A stretch of 64,000 nt of DNA from assembly GCA_039621445.1 (NCBI GenBank), contig CP154954.1, forward strand, positions 63,570,046-63,634,045, given 5' to 3'. How positions within the stretch are numbered: the first letter of the stretch is position 1; every line of letters begins with the position of its first letter. The notes below the pieces were generated by a model. That model was not told the origin of the DNA. It did not search any database and saw only the letters and a list, made by a program, of their open reading frames with translations. Both the position numbers and the translations under genes were made by a program. This DNA is from Euglena gracilis (taxonomy: Eukaryota; Euglenida; Euglenophyceae; Euglenales). This document shows positions 31,101 to 44,306 of this stretch, in pieces.

Positions 31101-33371
31101 ACTGTCCCTGCGGTGGCAATTCATAACGTGTGCAAAAGTGGGAGAGCCGCGATCGAAACAAAAAAAGTGGAGCTCGTAAACAACAGCTGGACTTTTCACT
31201 TGATTTTGTCCATACAATTATCTCTGGCATTTGTTCTTCAATATGAGGCAACCCATGACAACGACACAACAACCCAAGTTAATGCTTTCTGAAAGACCCC
31301 TGACAGAAAAATTTCAAAAATAAGGAACTTATCTGTTTCCCAGGCATGGCAGCCAACGACACTCCTTCAGCTGCCATTGTTCTCCTTCACTGGAAGGGGT
31401 GAACCCTGCCACTTTCGTCACTTTTATCACAAAACAAGGATATCCCGGCATTTTGCAGTTTTGGGGCACTTTTTTTCTTCTTCTGGGAGAGTATTCCAGG
31501 TAATGACTTTTGAGCACAATTCATTCTTTGAACCCACAAAGAATTTTCTTGGCCAGTGTTTTCACCAACAGAGCTTTCAAACCGCAGAAGACCTCGGGAA
31601 TACTCTCTCTGGGGGGTGGCTGGGTCGACGGGGGCTGGGGGGGCCCACACCGGTGGGGCGTCGTCGCTCACCTTCGCCTTCGCCTTCGCCGCGCGCTTCG
31701 GGGCGGGCTTGGCCTCCTTCTTGGCCGCGTCCTTCGCCTTGGAGGGTGGGCGGCCCCGTCCCTTCGCCGCCGGCGCCGCCGCGTCGGCGGGGGCGGCGGC
31801 GGGCTTGGCGGCCCGCGGCTTGGCGGCCGCCTTGGGGGTGGCGGAGCCCCGCTTGACGGCAGAGACGGAGGGGGCGGGGGGGGGGGGGGGGGGGGGGGGC
31901 AGCATGAACCCTCGAAGGACGCAAGCAACCTATGAACGAGTTGCACCACCTCTGCTGCAAACCTCCCTGCCCACGTGTGCTGGTCCCATCTGACCCGTGC
32001 TCGGAATCCCCTCCAGGCGGGCAAAAATCTGTCCCTATTGTCCTGTTGGAGTGGCTGGTGGTAGTGCAAGCGAGTGGACCACAACAGGCACACCGCACAG
32101 CCAGAGAACGACTGTGAGGACTTTCCTTGCAACTGTGCGGAAAATTTTGGCGTGGGAAACTGGATGGGATTTCATGCTCGTCTTCCACAACGGAAACCGA
32201 TGTGTTCCCTCAACAGGGAAGCGAACCGCTGCCTATCTGCAAATGAGATCGCAAAAAATATGGTGCTAATATTTTCTGGTTTCAGGCTTCACGCAAGGAG
32301 CCAGACACAACATCAACGACTTGGACCTACCTACCCAGCCAGGTTCACTCCACGCTGAGTGCAACCCCACCTGGCCTCATCTCTGAGATCCAGAAATTCT
32401 TGGATTAGCGACACAATTCTTTGAGGCGTATTACAACAGCACCAGACCTCACGAATTGTGGGGAACCAACACACACCCAACTGAATTTACCCCACAAAGA
32501 CATGAGAAAACTGTGCCTGTCATACTTGGAACACGTTTCTTTTTCGCCGAGAGAGGCAACCCCAAGCACAATAGATATCGAAGGCGAGAAAATGGCGCCC
32601 GTCCCCAGCTCAGGCCATTCCTCCGCCCCGTCGCCCACCTCGGCCGGCCCAGCCCGGCCCGGCCCTGCTCAGCCACGGCCGGCTTTGGGGCCGCCTTCCG
32701 GCCCTTCGCGGCGGGGGCCGTGGAAGCATCCGCCGGAGCATCGGCGGCGGGAGAGGCGGCGGCGGCAGGGGACGCCCGCCGGGGCCCGGGCATTGGGGAA
32801 CACTGGGGTCAGGCGGGTGGGGGTTGGAACGGGAGGGAGACGTTTTCTGGAAATTATGGGGATGGTCTGTGTCCCTTGGGGGTTGTGGGGGGGGGGGGCA
32901 GTGCAGCCCATGGTTTTCCGGCGGCATGTTCAGCGGGGAGTTGCGTAAATTGAGGGTGCGGAAACTGAATGAATTGAATGGAGTTGAATAAATTTGTCGA
33001 ATTTGTTGTGGATATGCATTTGTGATGATTCTTGATTTGATATACCCAAAGCTTTGCGAACTTTCGTAGGCCTCCAGAAAAATGACAGCAACTTTGGGAG
33101 TGGGCACCACAAAAACCGCCACCCCCATTAAGGTGTCACAAAAGCAAAAGATCAACATTACTTTTCTTGCCTCCCCCCAAAAAGCCAGCATACGTTTTCT
33201 TCTGATTTCTACTTTGAGATGATACAAAATTGTTTTTCTTGTTGGATCGACTCGAAATCTGAAAGGCTATGATGATGACTGCATTGCAGCGGAGTATAAA
33301 TATGTATGATTGTCGGGCAGCCCCTGGGGATCGGTCGCCTTCTTGGCCGCGGTGGCTTTGGGCCGGCCCAT
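24945..33371 (-). CDS. AT-hook/Tudor-Agenet-like/WWE-domain chromatin-type protein (gene-level span)
   Basis: Twelve to thirteen exons join in phase at nearly every junction. The N-terminus MGRPKATAAKKATD is an AT-hook-like start. A Lys/Ala/Pro-rich tail resembles linker histone and contains GRGRPPSK, another AT-hook. A Tudor/Agenet-like module follows (AGVQVREGRRDG, KWYEIEVLKDTDRW, VYLIRWTKDP, EWATNES). Next is a full WWE domain (YKWQYFDDKR, GWHDYD, VVEEAYQSW, YMVDF, QMQQTNVD, RALRRVR). It ends with a linker and an SH3/Tudor-like segment (GSLVRVPSGRAGIVL, VQVQFSDGETQFLDPKEVQK). WWE domains bind ADP-ribose chains or partners in PARP and ubiquitin-ligase proteins, and Tudor/Agenet domains bind methylated histones, so a nuclear reader role is inferred. 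Exons: 33330-33371, 32671-32760, 31640-31854, 29864-29898, 29245-29298, 28957-29031, 28256-28299, 27600-27796, 27485-27549, 26004-26098, ~25770-25880, ~25306-25435, 24945-25103. Confidence 0.8.
25306..25435 (-). CDS. WWE gene exon: RISSQIDQVASADG linker
   Basis: The frame RISSQIDQVASADGAAAAPS runs to SHRGSQSGTAVD. A TGGACC direct repeat shared with the last exon marks the 3' junction and gives TAVDQPAVAVG in frame. The start could lie up to five codons upstream. Confidence 0.7.
25770..25880 (-). CDS. WWE gene exon: NQMQQTNVD to RALRRVR and basic linker
   Basis: It completes the WWE domain (QMQQTNVDHADHTVRALRRV) and continues VDDESDAMDEQRKIRR. The 3' end is approximate; ending at KIR before CGCCAG keeps phase with RISSQIDQV. 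Confidence 0.75.
26004..26098 (-). CDS. WWE gene exon: VVEEAYQSW to YMVDF
   Basis: The frame VVEEAYQSWVSNPFIDVRAV then YSGHWNYMVDF contains the conserved E-x-A-Y and V-D-F of WWE domains. The 5' side is CTG plus 5 nt. The 3' cut after VDF is placed by homology. Confidence 0.85.
27485..27549 (-). CDS. WWE gene exon: GWHDYD segment
   Basis: Sixty-five nt lie exactly between CTG plus 5 nt and TCTCAG and encode LSDAEPRGRSSKNNAGWHDYD. W-H-x-Y-D is the second tryptophan motif of WWE. Phases fit both sides: TG+G makes Trp, A+AT makes Asn. Confidence 0.85.
27600..27796 (-). CDS. WWE gene exon: linker and first WWE strand (YKWQYFDDKR)
   Basis: It starts SARKKRAAPAKDKKATRPQA after CTG plus 5 nt and ends KHKYVYKWQYFDDKRPGPPP before GACCAG. 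The W in YKWQYFDDK is the first conserved tryptophan of the WWE domain. The last two bases (TG) are completed to Trp by the next exon. Confidence 0.85.
28256..28299 (-). CDS. WWE gene exon: YPEDWIFPKEDIPP
   Basis: Forty-four nt encode YPEDWIFPKEDIPP and join the previous exon through a split Tyr codon. The frame stays open for about 30 codons further; the cut before CACCAG was chosen because it keeps phase 0 with SARKKRAAPAK. Confidence 0.75.
28957..29031 (-). CDS. WWE gene exon: VYLIRWTKDP ... EWATNES
   Basis: Seventy-five nt encode QHVYLIRWTKDPNLAKPGEW and ATNES, the second half of the Tudor/Agenet-like fold (YLIRW ... EW). The next intron opens ACT-CAGGGC and closes GCCCTG-GCCGC, perfectly paired, and the eight bases flanking the element match at 6 of 8 positions. 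Confidence 0.85.
29245..29298 (-). CDS. WWE gene exon: Tudor/Agenet-like strand KWYEIEVLKDTDRW
   Basis: Fifty-four nt encode KWYEIEVLKDTDRWAKG, with CTG plus 5 nt before and GACCAG after. The last base C joins AG of the next exon to make Gln in AKGQHVYL. Confidence 0.85.
29355..29545. repeat. AAATAACACCCCCCC repeat block
   Basis: Several copies of CCAAATAACACCCCCCC in both orientations surround CGGGGGCC(G/C). Similar text recurs near 22590-22930 and 42540. It is intronic in the WWE gene, just upstream of a Tudor-like exon. Confidence 0.7.
29864..29898 (-). CDS. WWE gene microexon (first strand of the Tudor-like module)
   Basis: Thirty-five nt read AGVQVREGRRD plus one base. They are preceded exactly by CTG plus 5 nt and followed by GGCCAG. 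Joined to the next exon this gives RRDGKWYEIEV, the spacing expected before a W-Y-E-x-x-V Tudor/Agenet strand. One base at the junction is ambiguous. Confidence 0.6.
30225..30655. repeat. intron repeat with CAGTCAGTCACT units and poly-G runs
   Basis: AACCAGTCAGTCACT-type units recur four times among G/C homopolymers, with a GGCGCCTTCGGTGCC hairpin inside. No coding frame was seen. Related text occurs around 47740-47900. Confidence 0.6.
31640..31854 (-). CDS. WWE gene exon 3 (histone-H1-like basic region)
   Basis: It begins KRGSATPKAAAKPRAAKP after CTG plus 5 nt and includes GRGRPPSK and Lys/Ala repeats. The end is drawn at 31640, before CCCCAG, to stay in phase with the next exon. A plain donor AAG/GTGAGC at 31672 is the alternative. 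Confidence 0.75.
32671..32760 (-). CDS. WWE gene exon 2 (Ala/Lys-rich)
   Basis: Thirty codons rich in Ala, Pro and Lys (SPAADAPADASTAPAAKGRK) lie between CTG plus 5 nt and GAGCAG. Composition and high GC3 match exon 3. Confidence 0.75.
33330..33371 (-). CDS. WWE gene exon 1 (start codon, AT-hook)
   Basis: ATG at 33371 opens MGRPKATAAKKATD. The following intron begins CCC-CAGGGG and ends CCCCTG-CCGCC, a perfect six-base pairing at the nonconventional positions, and joins phase 0 to exon 2. Confidence 0.8.
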
Positions 33372-34265
33372 TTTGTTTGAAGTGCAGTGAAGCTGTGGGG
33401 CACCGACAGGCAACGGTGAAACAAAAAACAACAACAAAACCTTTGAATATTGGATCCACCGCCCTCATGTTGGAGTGTGAGGGTGGCCACGTACTTTTAC
33501 CCGAACCAGCCTTTTGCTTCACCAGGATCTGGGCAAAACCGGCGTTATGCACCCCAAACTGGTTCTAGGGGCGCAGTTTTGCCACTGAGCTGGCATTCGG
33601 TGACGCCGGTTCTGACCTGAAAATGACAAGCCAGCCGTCCAGCCCAAAATGCAGAAAGGGGTGTATGTCGAAAATTGCTTGGTGTTTGTCCAAAACCAAT
33701 GAAATTTCAACACTGGTTCACAAAACAGCAAATCTTTGTAATGGCAAATATGCTCCAGTATAAATAACTGTATCAACCACGGTAAGCATCTTCACCACTA
33801 TAAAATAATCCATAAGAATCTCATCTTTTCGCGTTTTGGGAATATTGACTGGCGCAGAAATGCAATGAGGCAAAGCATTTGTGCAAAATTCGGAAGATAA
33901 ACAGGGGCAGGAAATCACTTTCCACCTCTGATTGGCACAATCTTCTGATCCAATAGCAGAAGCAGGATGTGTTCCAAAGCAGTATGTTTTCAAATGACGA
34001 TACTCAAGATTTACAGCACGATCTGGAGTGAATAAGCTTTGGAATAATCTTATCGGGATTCATCCCCAGGGCCAAGCGACAAAAAAAGTGGATATCCACA
34101 TCTGGTTCCTTTTAACACCAAATCAGGTTCGAATTAAATGATAAATGAACAAGCCTTTCTGTGATGTTCATAAATTGACATGCGTGGGGTACAACACAAT
34201 AAACTTCTGGATCCCTCACTCTGTCCAACAAATCACTGAATTGGGAATCAATATGCCATCCACGC
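33372..34265. other. intergenic, no feature recognised
   Basis: Between the WWE-gene start and the microsatellite at 34270 the sequence is moderately AT-rich and shows no coding signal, long repeat or hairpin that stands out. Confidence 0.5.
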
Positions 34266-34269
34266 ATGC

Positions 34270-34558
<289 letters not shown>

Positions 34559-34649
34559 CGCAGGCAGGCGAACATGCACATCAATACAAAAGCGTTCACA
34601 TCATGCAGCTGCAGAACAGCATTGGTGTAGAATTCATGATAGAAAAAAT

Positions 34650-37861
<3,212 letters not shown>

Positions 37862-38016
37862 TCCCCAGCCGGCCCCGCTCCCCTGCATCCACGGCGGCGC
37901 CCCTGGCTCTGCTGCCGTGTCTGAGTCCTGCTGGAGAGAAGGGGCCAGCTGAAGGGGAGCCCTATACTGGGTCCATAGGCCACGGGTGGTCTTTGTGGAG
38001 AGGGGGTAAATAAAAG

Positions 38017-38221
38017 GGGTGGGTGTGGGTGTGGGTGTGGGTGTGGGTGTGGGTGTGGGTGTGGGTGTGGGTGTGGGTGTGGGTGTGGGTGTGGGTGTGG
38101 GTGTGGGTGTGGGTGTGGGTATGGGTGTGGGTGTGGGTGTGGGTGTGGGTGTGGGTGTGGGTGTGGGTGTGGGTGTGGGTGTGGGTGTGGGTGTGGGTGT
38201 GGGTGTGGGTGTGGGTGTGGG
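38017..38221. repeat. hexanucleotide repeat (GTGGGT)n, about 34 units
   Basis: A nearly pure array of GTGGGT with one G-to-A change near 38120. The plus strand has regularly spaced GGG triplets and could form G-quadruplexes. A shorter version is at 39008-39055. Confidence 0.95.
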
Positions 38222-38507
38222 TCCGCTGTTTATGTTGACCAAAGTGGCCAAATGAGAGTTGGAGTTGGCAAATTGGAGATCTCAACCAAAATGGTAGACA
38301 CAGACTCAGAAGCTTTGGGCAGAAACTTTCGAGGGCAGCCAAGGGCATGAAAGCAACAGATCTCCATACAATGATGGGAATTTATAGGGTAGGCCAAAAA
38401 AAAATCAAAAAATATGGGCGGGATTTTGTTCCACCGGTTCAGCGGTTGACCGCCCCAATCTCATTCATCCCAAATTTTCGGCAAGAGAACAAGGGGAGGG
38501 GAACAAA

Positions 38508-38573
38508 TCAGAGGCTCCAGTCGGCGTGCTTGGCCATGAAATCTTGCACCACGGAGGAGTTGCATTGGAGGTA
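38508..38573 (-). CDS. membrane-protein gene, last exon (stop codon)
   Basis: Twenty-one codons, YLQCNSSVVQDFMAKHADWS then Leu, end with TGA at 38508-38510. The exon follows CTGGCGGG, and the intron's other end is CCAGG, giving CCAGG/CCTGG pairing. The exact cut is ambiguous in a shared GGG. Confidence 0.7.
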   Translation of the reverse strand, partial: YLQCNSSVVQDFMAKHADWSL

Positions 38574-41500
38574 CCCGCCAGGCAGCCTAACCAGCCCAGT
38601 GTCCTACCCTGCTTTTCTCCACTGGCCTGGCCGCCAGAGGACGTCTTTGGGGTTGGCTCGGCTGCCTGGACATGGAAGATGAGCATCACGCTTTCGAGAA
38701 CCCTGGGGCAGGGCTGGACATACAAACAGGCAATGCCCCTTGGCACCACGGGCAGTCCTGGTAGACAGAACAGGGCAGTCCTGGCAGACAGAACAGGGCA
38801 GTCCTGGACGTGAGCATGAAAGCAAACCACAAATCCGCTGCCCCGACACATTTCTTTTACGCTTTTTTAAGACTTGAACCCCATTCGATTCCCAGGAGCC
38901 CCATTCTATTCCCAGGTAGTACACTGGGTTCATATGCCACGGGTGGTCTTTGCGGGGAGGGGGGCAGGTGAGAGTGGAAGGGGGGGAATACTGTCTCCTT
39001 GCAGGGGGTGTGGGTAGGTGGGTGGGTGGGTGGGTGGGTGGGTGTGGGTGTTGGTGTGGGTGCACTTATTGTACGCATCCTTCCCCGCCTACTTGTCTGC
39101 CTATCTGATCTGTCTTCTCACAACAGAAAAATACCCCAATGCGGCAGCAGAAAATAAGTGATGTACTCCCCCCCGGAAAGTTGTCAACACCAATCAGCTG
39201 GTATCACTGGGCATGGTCTTGTGGAGCATCGATGACAATAGGCTGGTCTGTCAGGTCCTGGCCCAAAGTGCCGCAGCAGCTGCAGCATGCACACCACCAG
39301 GGCCTCATCCATCTGCATGAACAGAGAAACACACCGAGGGGGGGGAACCACCAATAGAGGGGGGAACAAACCAAAAATCAACCAAGGATCGTGGTCTCTG
39401 ACTCGTGGTCTCCACGGTGCATGCACTGAGAAACAATGGCACATGGAAGCAACATATGCAATGGAGAATGATGATGACGATGATGGTGATGATGATGATG
39501 ACGACGACGACGACGATGATGATAAAGAATAACAGTGCATATCTCTTCCCGTTGCTGTATCCACTGGAGCACACCTCAAATCTGTATCGTACTGGAAGAA
39601 TGGACCGCTTCAACACCACCTGTGCCACAGAAGACCAACAGACATTACCACAATACGATGCAGCAGGTGGAACACCAATGAAGCCTGAGGGAGGAAGTTA
39701 ACGACCAAAAGGGCGGCCTATTTCACCCCCTGGTCTGCCAGAAATGGACCACCCTTTGCTTTCACATCAAATGGGTGCCCCATCGAAAAGGGCGGAGGTG
39801 TACGACAAAGCCTGGTACAAAAATGAGGAGTGGGGAGCACCTATGTGGGCAACCCAGAACGTGCCAGCTTCCTGCCTGAAAACAAGTGCATGTTGAGTTT
39901 TCTGAAACCCAAAAGTTTCTTTTTTATTGAAGAGGAGAAATGGAGGAGAGATGCTCTCTTGTAAATGCACATCGGGCGAGGCATGGGGTCTGATTGGTTC
40001 TAATTAAACACAGAAGAATACCGCATTGTTCCTTCCAGAGGCAGAACAAGAATCATCACCAATGGCGTTCCCCTTGCGCTGCACACCTCCTCCACCGGCA
40101 ACTGTGGCGGGGTCGCAGTACATCGCATGCCGATGCCAGTGCGCCCCCGGTGGATCATGGAGCACTTCCCCACGCCCTCGAAGGCCCGCCCGCACTCGCT
40201 GTCGCTGGGTTGGAACGCGTGGCGGGTCAGTTTGCCGACGAAGGTGGGGCAGAAGCGGTCTTCAGCACTGCGAGCCTGAGGCGCCCACCCAAAGACTGTC
40301 CATCGTTAAACCAACGCCAACAACACCACAAAAAAAATGATTGCCCATGTGTGTGGGCGGTGCATTTGCACACCGGTGGCAGTTTGTTTTGGGATTCCAG
40401 CTGAAATGCAAAGCCCAAACCTTCCATCCCGAGGACGCCAGGGTATTACAAACATATTTAATTTGCGTAATAGGATATATGTGTTCTGGTTATGTAATAC
40501 AAACATATTAATGAGAGAGAGAAGATATATATATATATATATATATATACAGGAGGAGATTTATGGTTCATTGCTGTCCACAGAGCAGAAAGATGGCCAG
40601 GGATTTTCTAAAAGATCCCTGGGGGTTCCCGGCTATAAAAAAGATGCCGGCTGGATAAAAAGGTGGCAGGACCCCCCCAAGGGGTGGGGGGTCCATGATG
40701 GGGGGGGGGGGGGCAGCCAGCTGGCAGCTAGACCCGGCCGGCACCCGGAAAACGGGGGGGAAAGCCCAAATCCAGCCGGGTTGGAATTTTTTGGGCCAAA
40801 ATTTGGAGGGCAAAACCCAAAAAATTTACCCCCCCCAAGCCCAATGAACACTGAATGAAATCTGGACGGTCCAGACGAGGGATGTTCATTAGTCATCGGT
40901 TGTGTGGCATTTCCATTGCTATAAACAGTGACAAACAAGTCGGTCCGGACACCGCTTCTTCATTGGGCAAGGGGGTTCATTAGACAGGCGGAGGTCTAAA
41001 AAATGGCCAATTCTGGGCCATTTTCGACCCTCTTTTTAAGAAAAATTTTGGCCCTTGGCGCCAAACGTTCTTCAGTCCACCCTGGCTTCGCCGGGCTGTC
41101 CCCAACTTTATCTCAGTGGACTCGCCGGGGTAGGGGGGGGACGCAGCCGGCTGGGAGCTGCTGTCTGGGAAACAAGTGCTAGCTGGCTGCCCCCAGGGCG
41201 GTGGGCCCCTCCGGCTGATGAAAAACCCCGGCAAATGACGTTAATCCGCAGCAGTGCCGTCGCCAGGAATTCCGTAACAGCGCCATGGCGCCAACACACC
41301 TTGGCCAAGGCAAAGATGTCGCGGTCCATGTCATGGATGGAAGGGGCCGGACCCAAGGGACGTCCTGCAGATATCGACAGACGGCGAAGAGAGGCTTCAG
41401 ATGCATACGCAGATGCAGTATGCATATGCAGGCTACAGATGCATACTTCCTTTCCTGTATTCCCTCTAAAAGGTCTTTGCAGTTTCCACAGCCTTGTTCA

Positions 41501-44111
41501 CAAACACTGGGGGAAAGTCCAGCGGAGCAAACTAATAGCCCACATACAACTGGGCCCAAAGCAACATATGTAAGGCGGGGCACTGAGAGGAAACCTGACG
41601 AGTTCGCGGGTGGACGACGCACAAGAGGGGCAGGGGGGATGGTGGGCGGCGGAGTGATGTGCTGGGGGGCCGGAGGGCGGCCGGCTGTGGTGGGCAGCGA
41701 CGGGGCTGCGGCGTCGCTGGTCGAGGTGGGCCGGCCGGCTGGTCCCGGTGGTCCCGCTGTGGCCAGGCAACGCCACCGTAGCAGCCCAGGGAAGCTTGGG
41801 AAGTCAGGGGGCTGAGTTTGTGCGAACATTTGACAATATTTTTTTTGAAAATAAATTCAAGTAAAAACCCAGTTAATCGTCAACTACATTTACCGGCGCT
41901 GAGTTGGACTGGGTTGGGCTGTCCTCTGCGTTCAGGAACAAATATGCCTTTCACTTCGCCAGCGATGTGGAGCGCCCCCCCCCCCCGACCTACCCAGCAA
42001 ACTGGGCGGTGGCTGTGCACAGCCACGGCCTGGCGGGTCATCGCGGGGGCGTACCCCGGGGATGCGCCGCGGGCAGGCGCCGCTTCGCTGTGGTGAGGGT
42101 GAGCGTCCCCACATGGCTGTTCACTTTACAGATCATCCGTGCACTGACTGACAGCAACAATGCTTTTTCGCTCACTTATCTGAACACTGTCACATAAATT
42201 CCCACTGACATAAACAGGAAGTATGTCCATTTGGAAACATCCGAAGCGGAGCCCAGAGAGAAGGAGGTACGTAAGTTGGACAACTTTTTCTGATGAAAAA
42301 AGGATGCAAAAACAGATCAAACCAAAATGCAGAAATTCAAATCATTTCTGATTTGTTCACATATATTTTTTGACGCTTCAAATTTTTGGATCTCTTTAAC
42401 TTCATTCGACGCTCAACTCTTTGTTGGAGCAATCACTTTTGTTAAAAAGAAAATTGCCGTTCTCAGAGGGAAACTTGAGTTTCCACTTTGCTTGATTTCT
42501 TTCAGAGGAGTGTGACAGGAGGACACAATTAATCAGAAACTGAGGGGGGGGGGGTATTATTTGGGAGTGGGGTTAACTCCCTGCTGGGTTGAGCATATGT
42601 CGGCATGCATGCTCGTACGCGCGCGGATGTGCAGGTGCTGATTTAAGTCCCCAATGCGATGCAATGCCAATGGGCTGCCCAATGCCACGGCATGACCCAA
42701 TTCAAGCGTTTGGCGTGCGAAGTCCGAAACACGGGCCTGGCCCCAATAGCCATTGGTGAAGCCGACCAGGACGAGGGCCACCACGCTGAGCGCGGCGCAC
42801 TGGCGGCCTCGATGCATGACATCGAGGCCCTCCCCTTCTGAGCAAAAAAAAATAGATTCCCCAACGACAACCTAGAGGTCCATTCCCTGGTGAACGTTTC
42901 GGCTTCGCCATTTGTAACAGCAGTTTTGTTCCTGGCCTTCCATTCCCTCCTCAGAGTCCCACCACCACGGAACCCCAACAATTGCAGTCGCTTCATGGCT
43001 CCAAAATCTATCGCAAACTATCCTCCTTCAAAAGCTCAACCCACTTTTACCAGCTTTCTTTTTACTATTAAAGAAAACACACCTCGATTTCAAATGAGGT
43101 TTCACATACTGCATACGGCAGGTGGCCTGCAGGCAGCTAGGTGTCTTTTTGACAGACTGCATTTCCCAAAGGCAGACATTGCTCCTGTTCTTGCGGCTCA
43201 CCATTTACTCAAAATCACCTGTTCTGTTGTTCAGCTTTATTGTCTGAATTCAGGAAAGAAGACAAACGCTGAAGAGCAGTTCACCCGGAAATTGTACGCA
43301 GCAATGGAAAACAGAAGCGAGGCACACATTCCTTCGAATTCGTTCCGGGGGGGGAGATCAGGGATTGTGCGCCCGATGATCCGTGCCCTGTACAGAATTT
43401 GGGGGGGGGGTGAGAGGAAGCGAGGGTGCAGCGGGGGAGAGGGAGGGGCGGGAGGGGGTGGGCGCAGGGCTGTACGGCGCATCACGGTGGGCAGTCATCC
43501 ACCACCCACGGCGCTTCCGGGATTTCCGGGATTCCCACCCAGCCCTGGGGAGGCTTGCAGAGGCTTCCGGAGCGCAGCGCAGCAGGAAGAGCCTCCGCAA
43601 GGAGGTTAATCGCGGCCCACCGCATGCGCAGATACGCTGGGGTCGGCGCATCACCAAAGAGGAAAGGAGGGGGACGTTTCGAGGCAGGCCCTCTGGCTGT
43701 TAAAATGCGAGCCCCCCCCCCCCCACCGCAGCATACTTGCGGGAATCTGAGACACAAATCAACGCTCGATGTTGGAAGGGGCGAGCCCTGGCTGGACAAA
43801 GGGTATGGAAACTTCAAGGAGTTCCTGAAATTTCCCAAAGATCTTCAGGCCAGTTATGCCGCCACCAGTTGGAAAACATGCCTGTGATGCCAATGGTTAA
43901 ACTCTCATCTTCTTAGGGGGCATACCACAAAATTGGAATCCTGCCGTTTTGGTTGCCTCCGTAACCAGCCTCCGCAGAGGTACAGGTAACCAAAAGTCGG
44001 ACTCCAAACTTTATGGGACCCCACAAGAAGAATATCCCAAAGAGCCTGGCTGGGAGAAGAATTTCCCCCCCAAAACGCACCCACCCACCCACACCCGTCC
44101 ACCCATCACAT

Positions 44112-44145
<34 letters not shown>

Positions 44146-44261
44146 CACACACACACACACACAACACACACACACACATACTTACACACAACACACACCC
44201 ACCCACCCACCCACCCACCCACCCACCCACCCACACACACACACCCACACACCCACACACA

Positions 44262-44306
<45 letters not shown>

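Noticed and set aside
38017-38221. Telomeric repeat array
   Set aside because: The unit GTGGGT is not the TTAGGG type expected in euglenids, and it sits inside a gene-containing region.
41904-42110. Plus-strand frame SSAFRNKYAFHFASDVERPP
   Set aside because: It is antisense to minus-strand exons with a clean CACCACAG acceptor and GTAGGT and GTAAAT donors.
42557-42817. Secreted protein starting at a Met with a signal-peptide-like run
   Set aside because: A strong TTTTTTGCTCAG acceptor lies just upstream in the same frame, and a nonconventional donor follows, so it reads better as an internal transmembrane exon.
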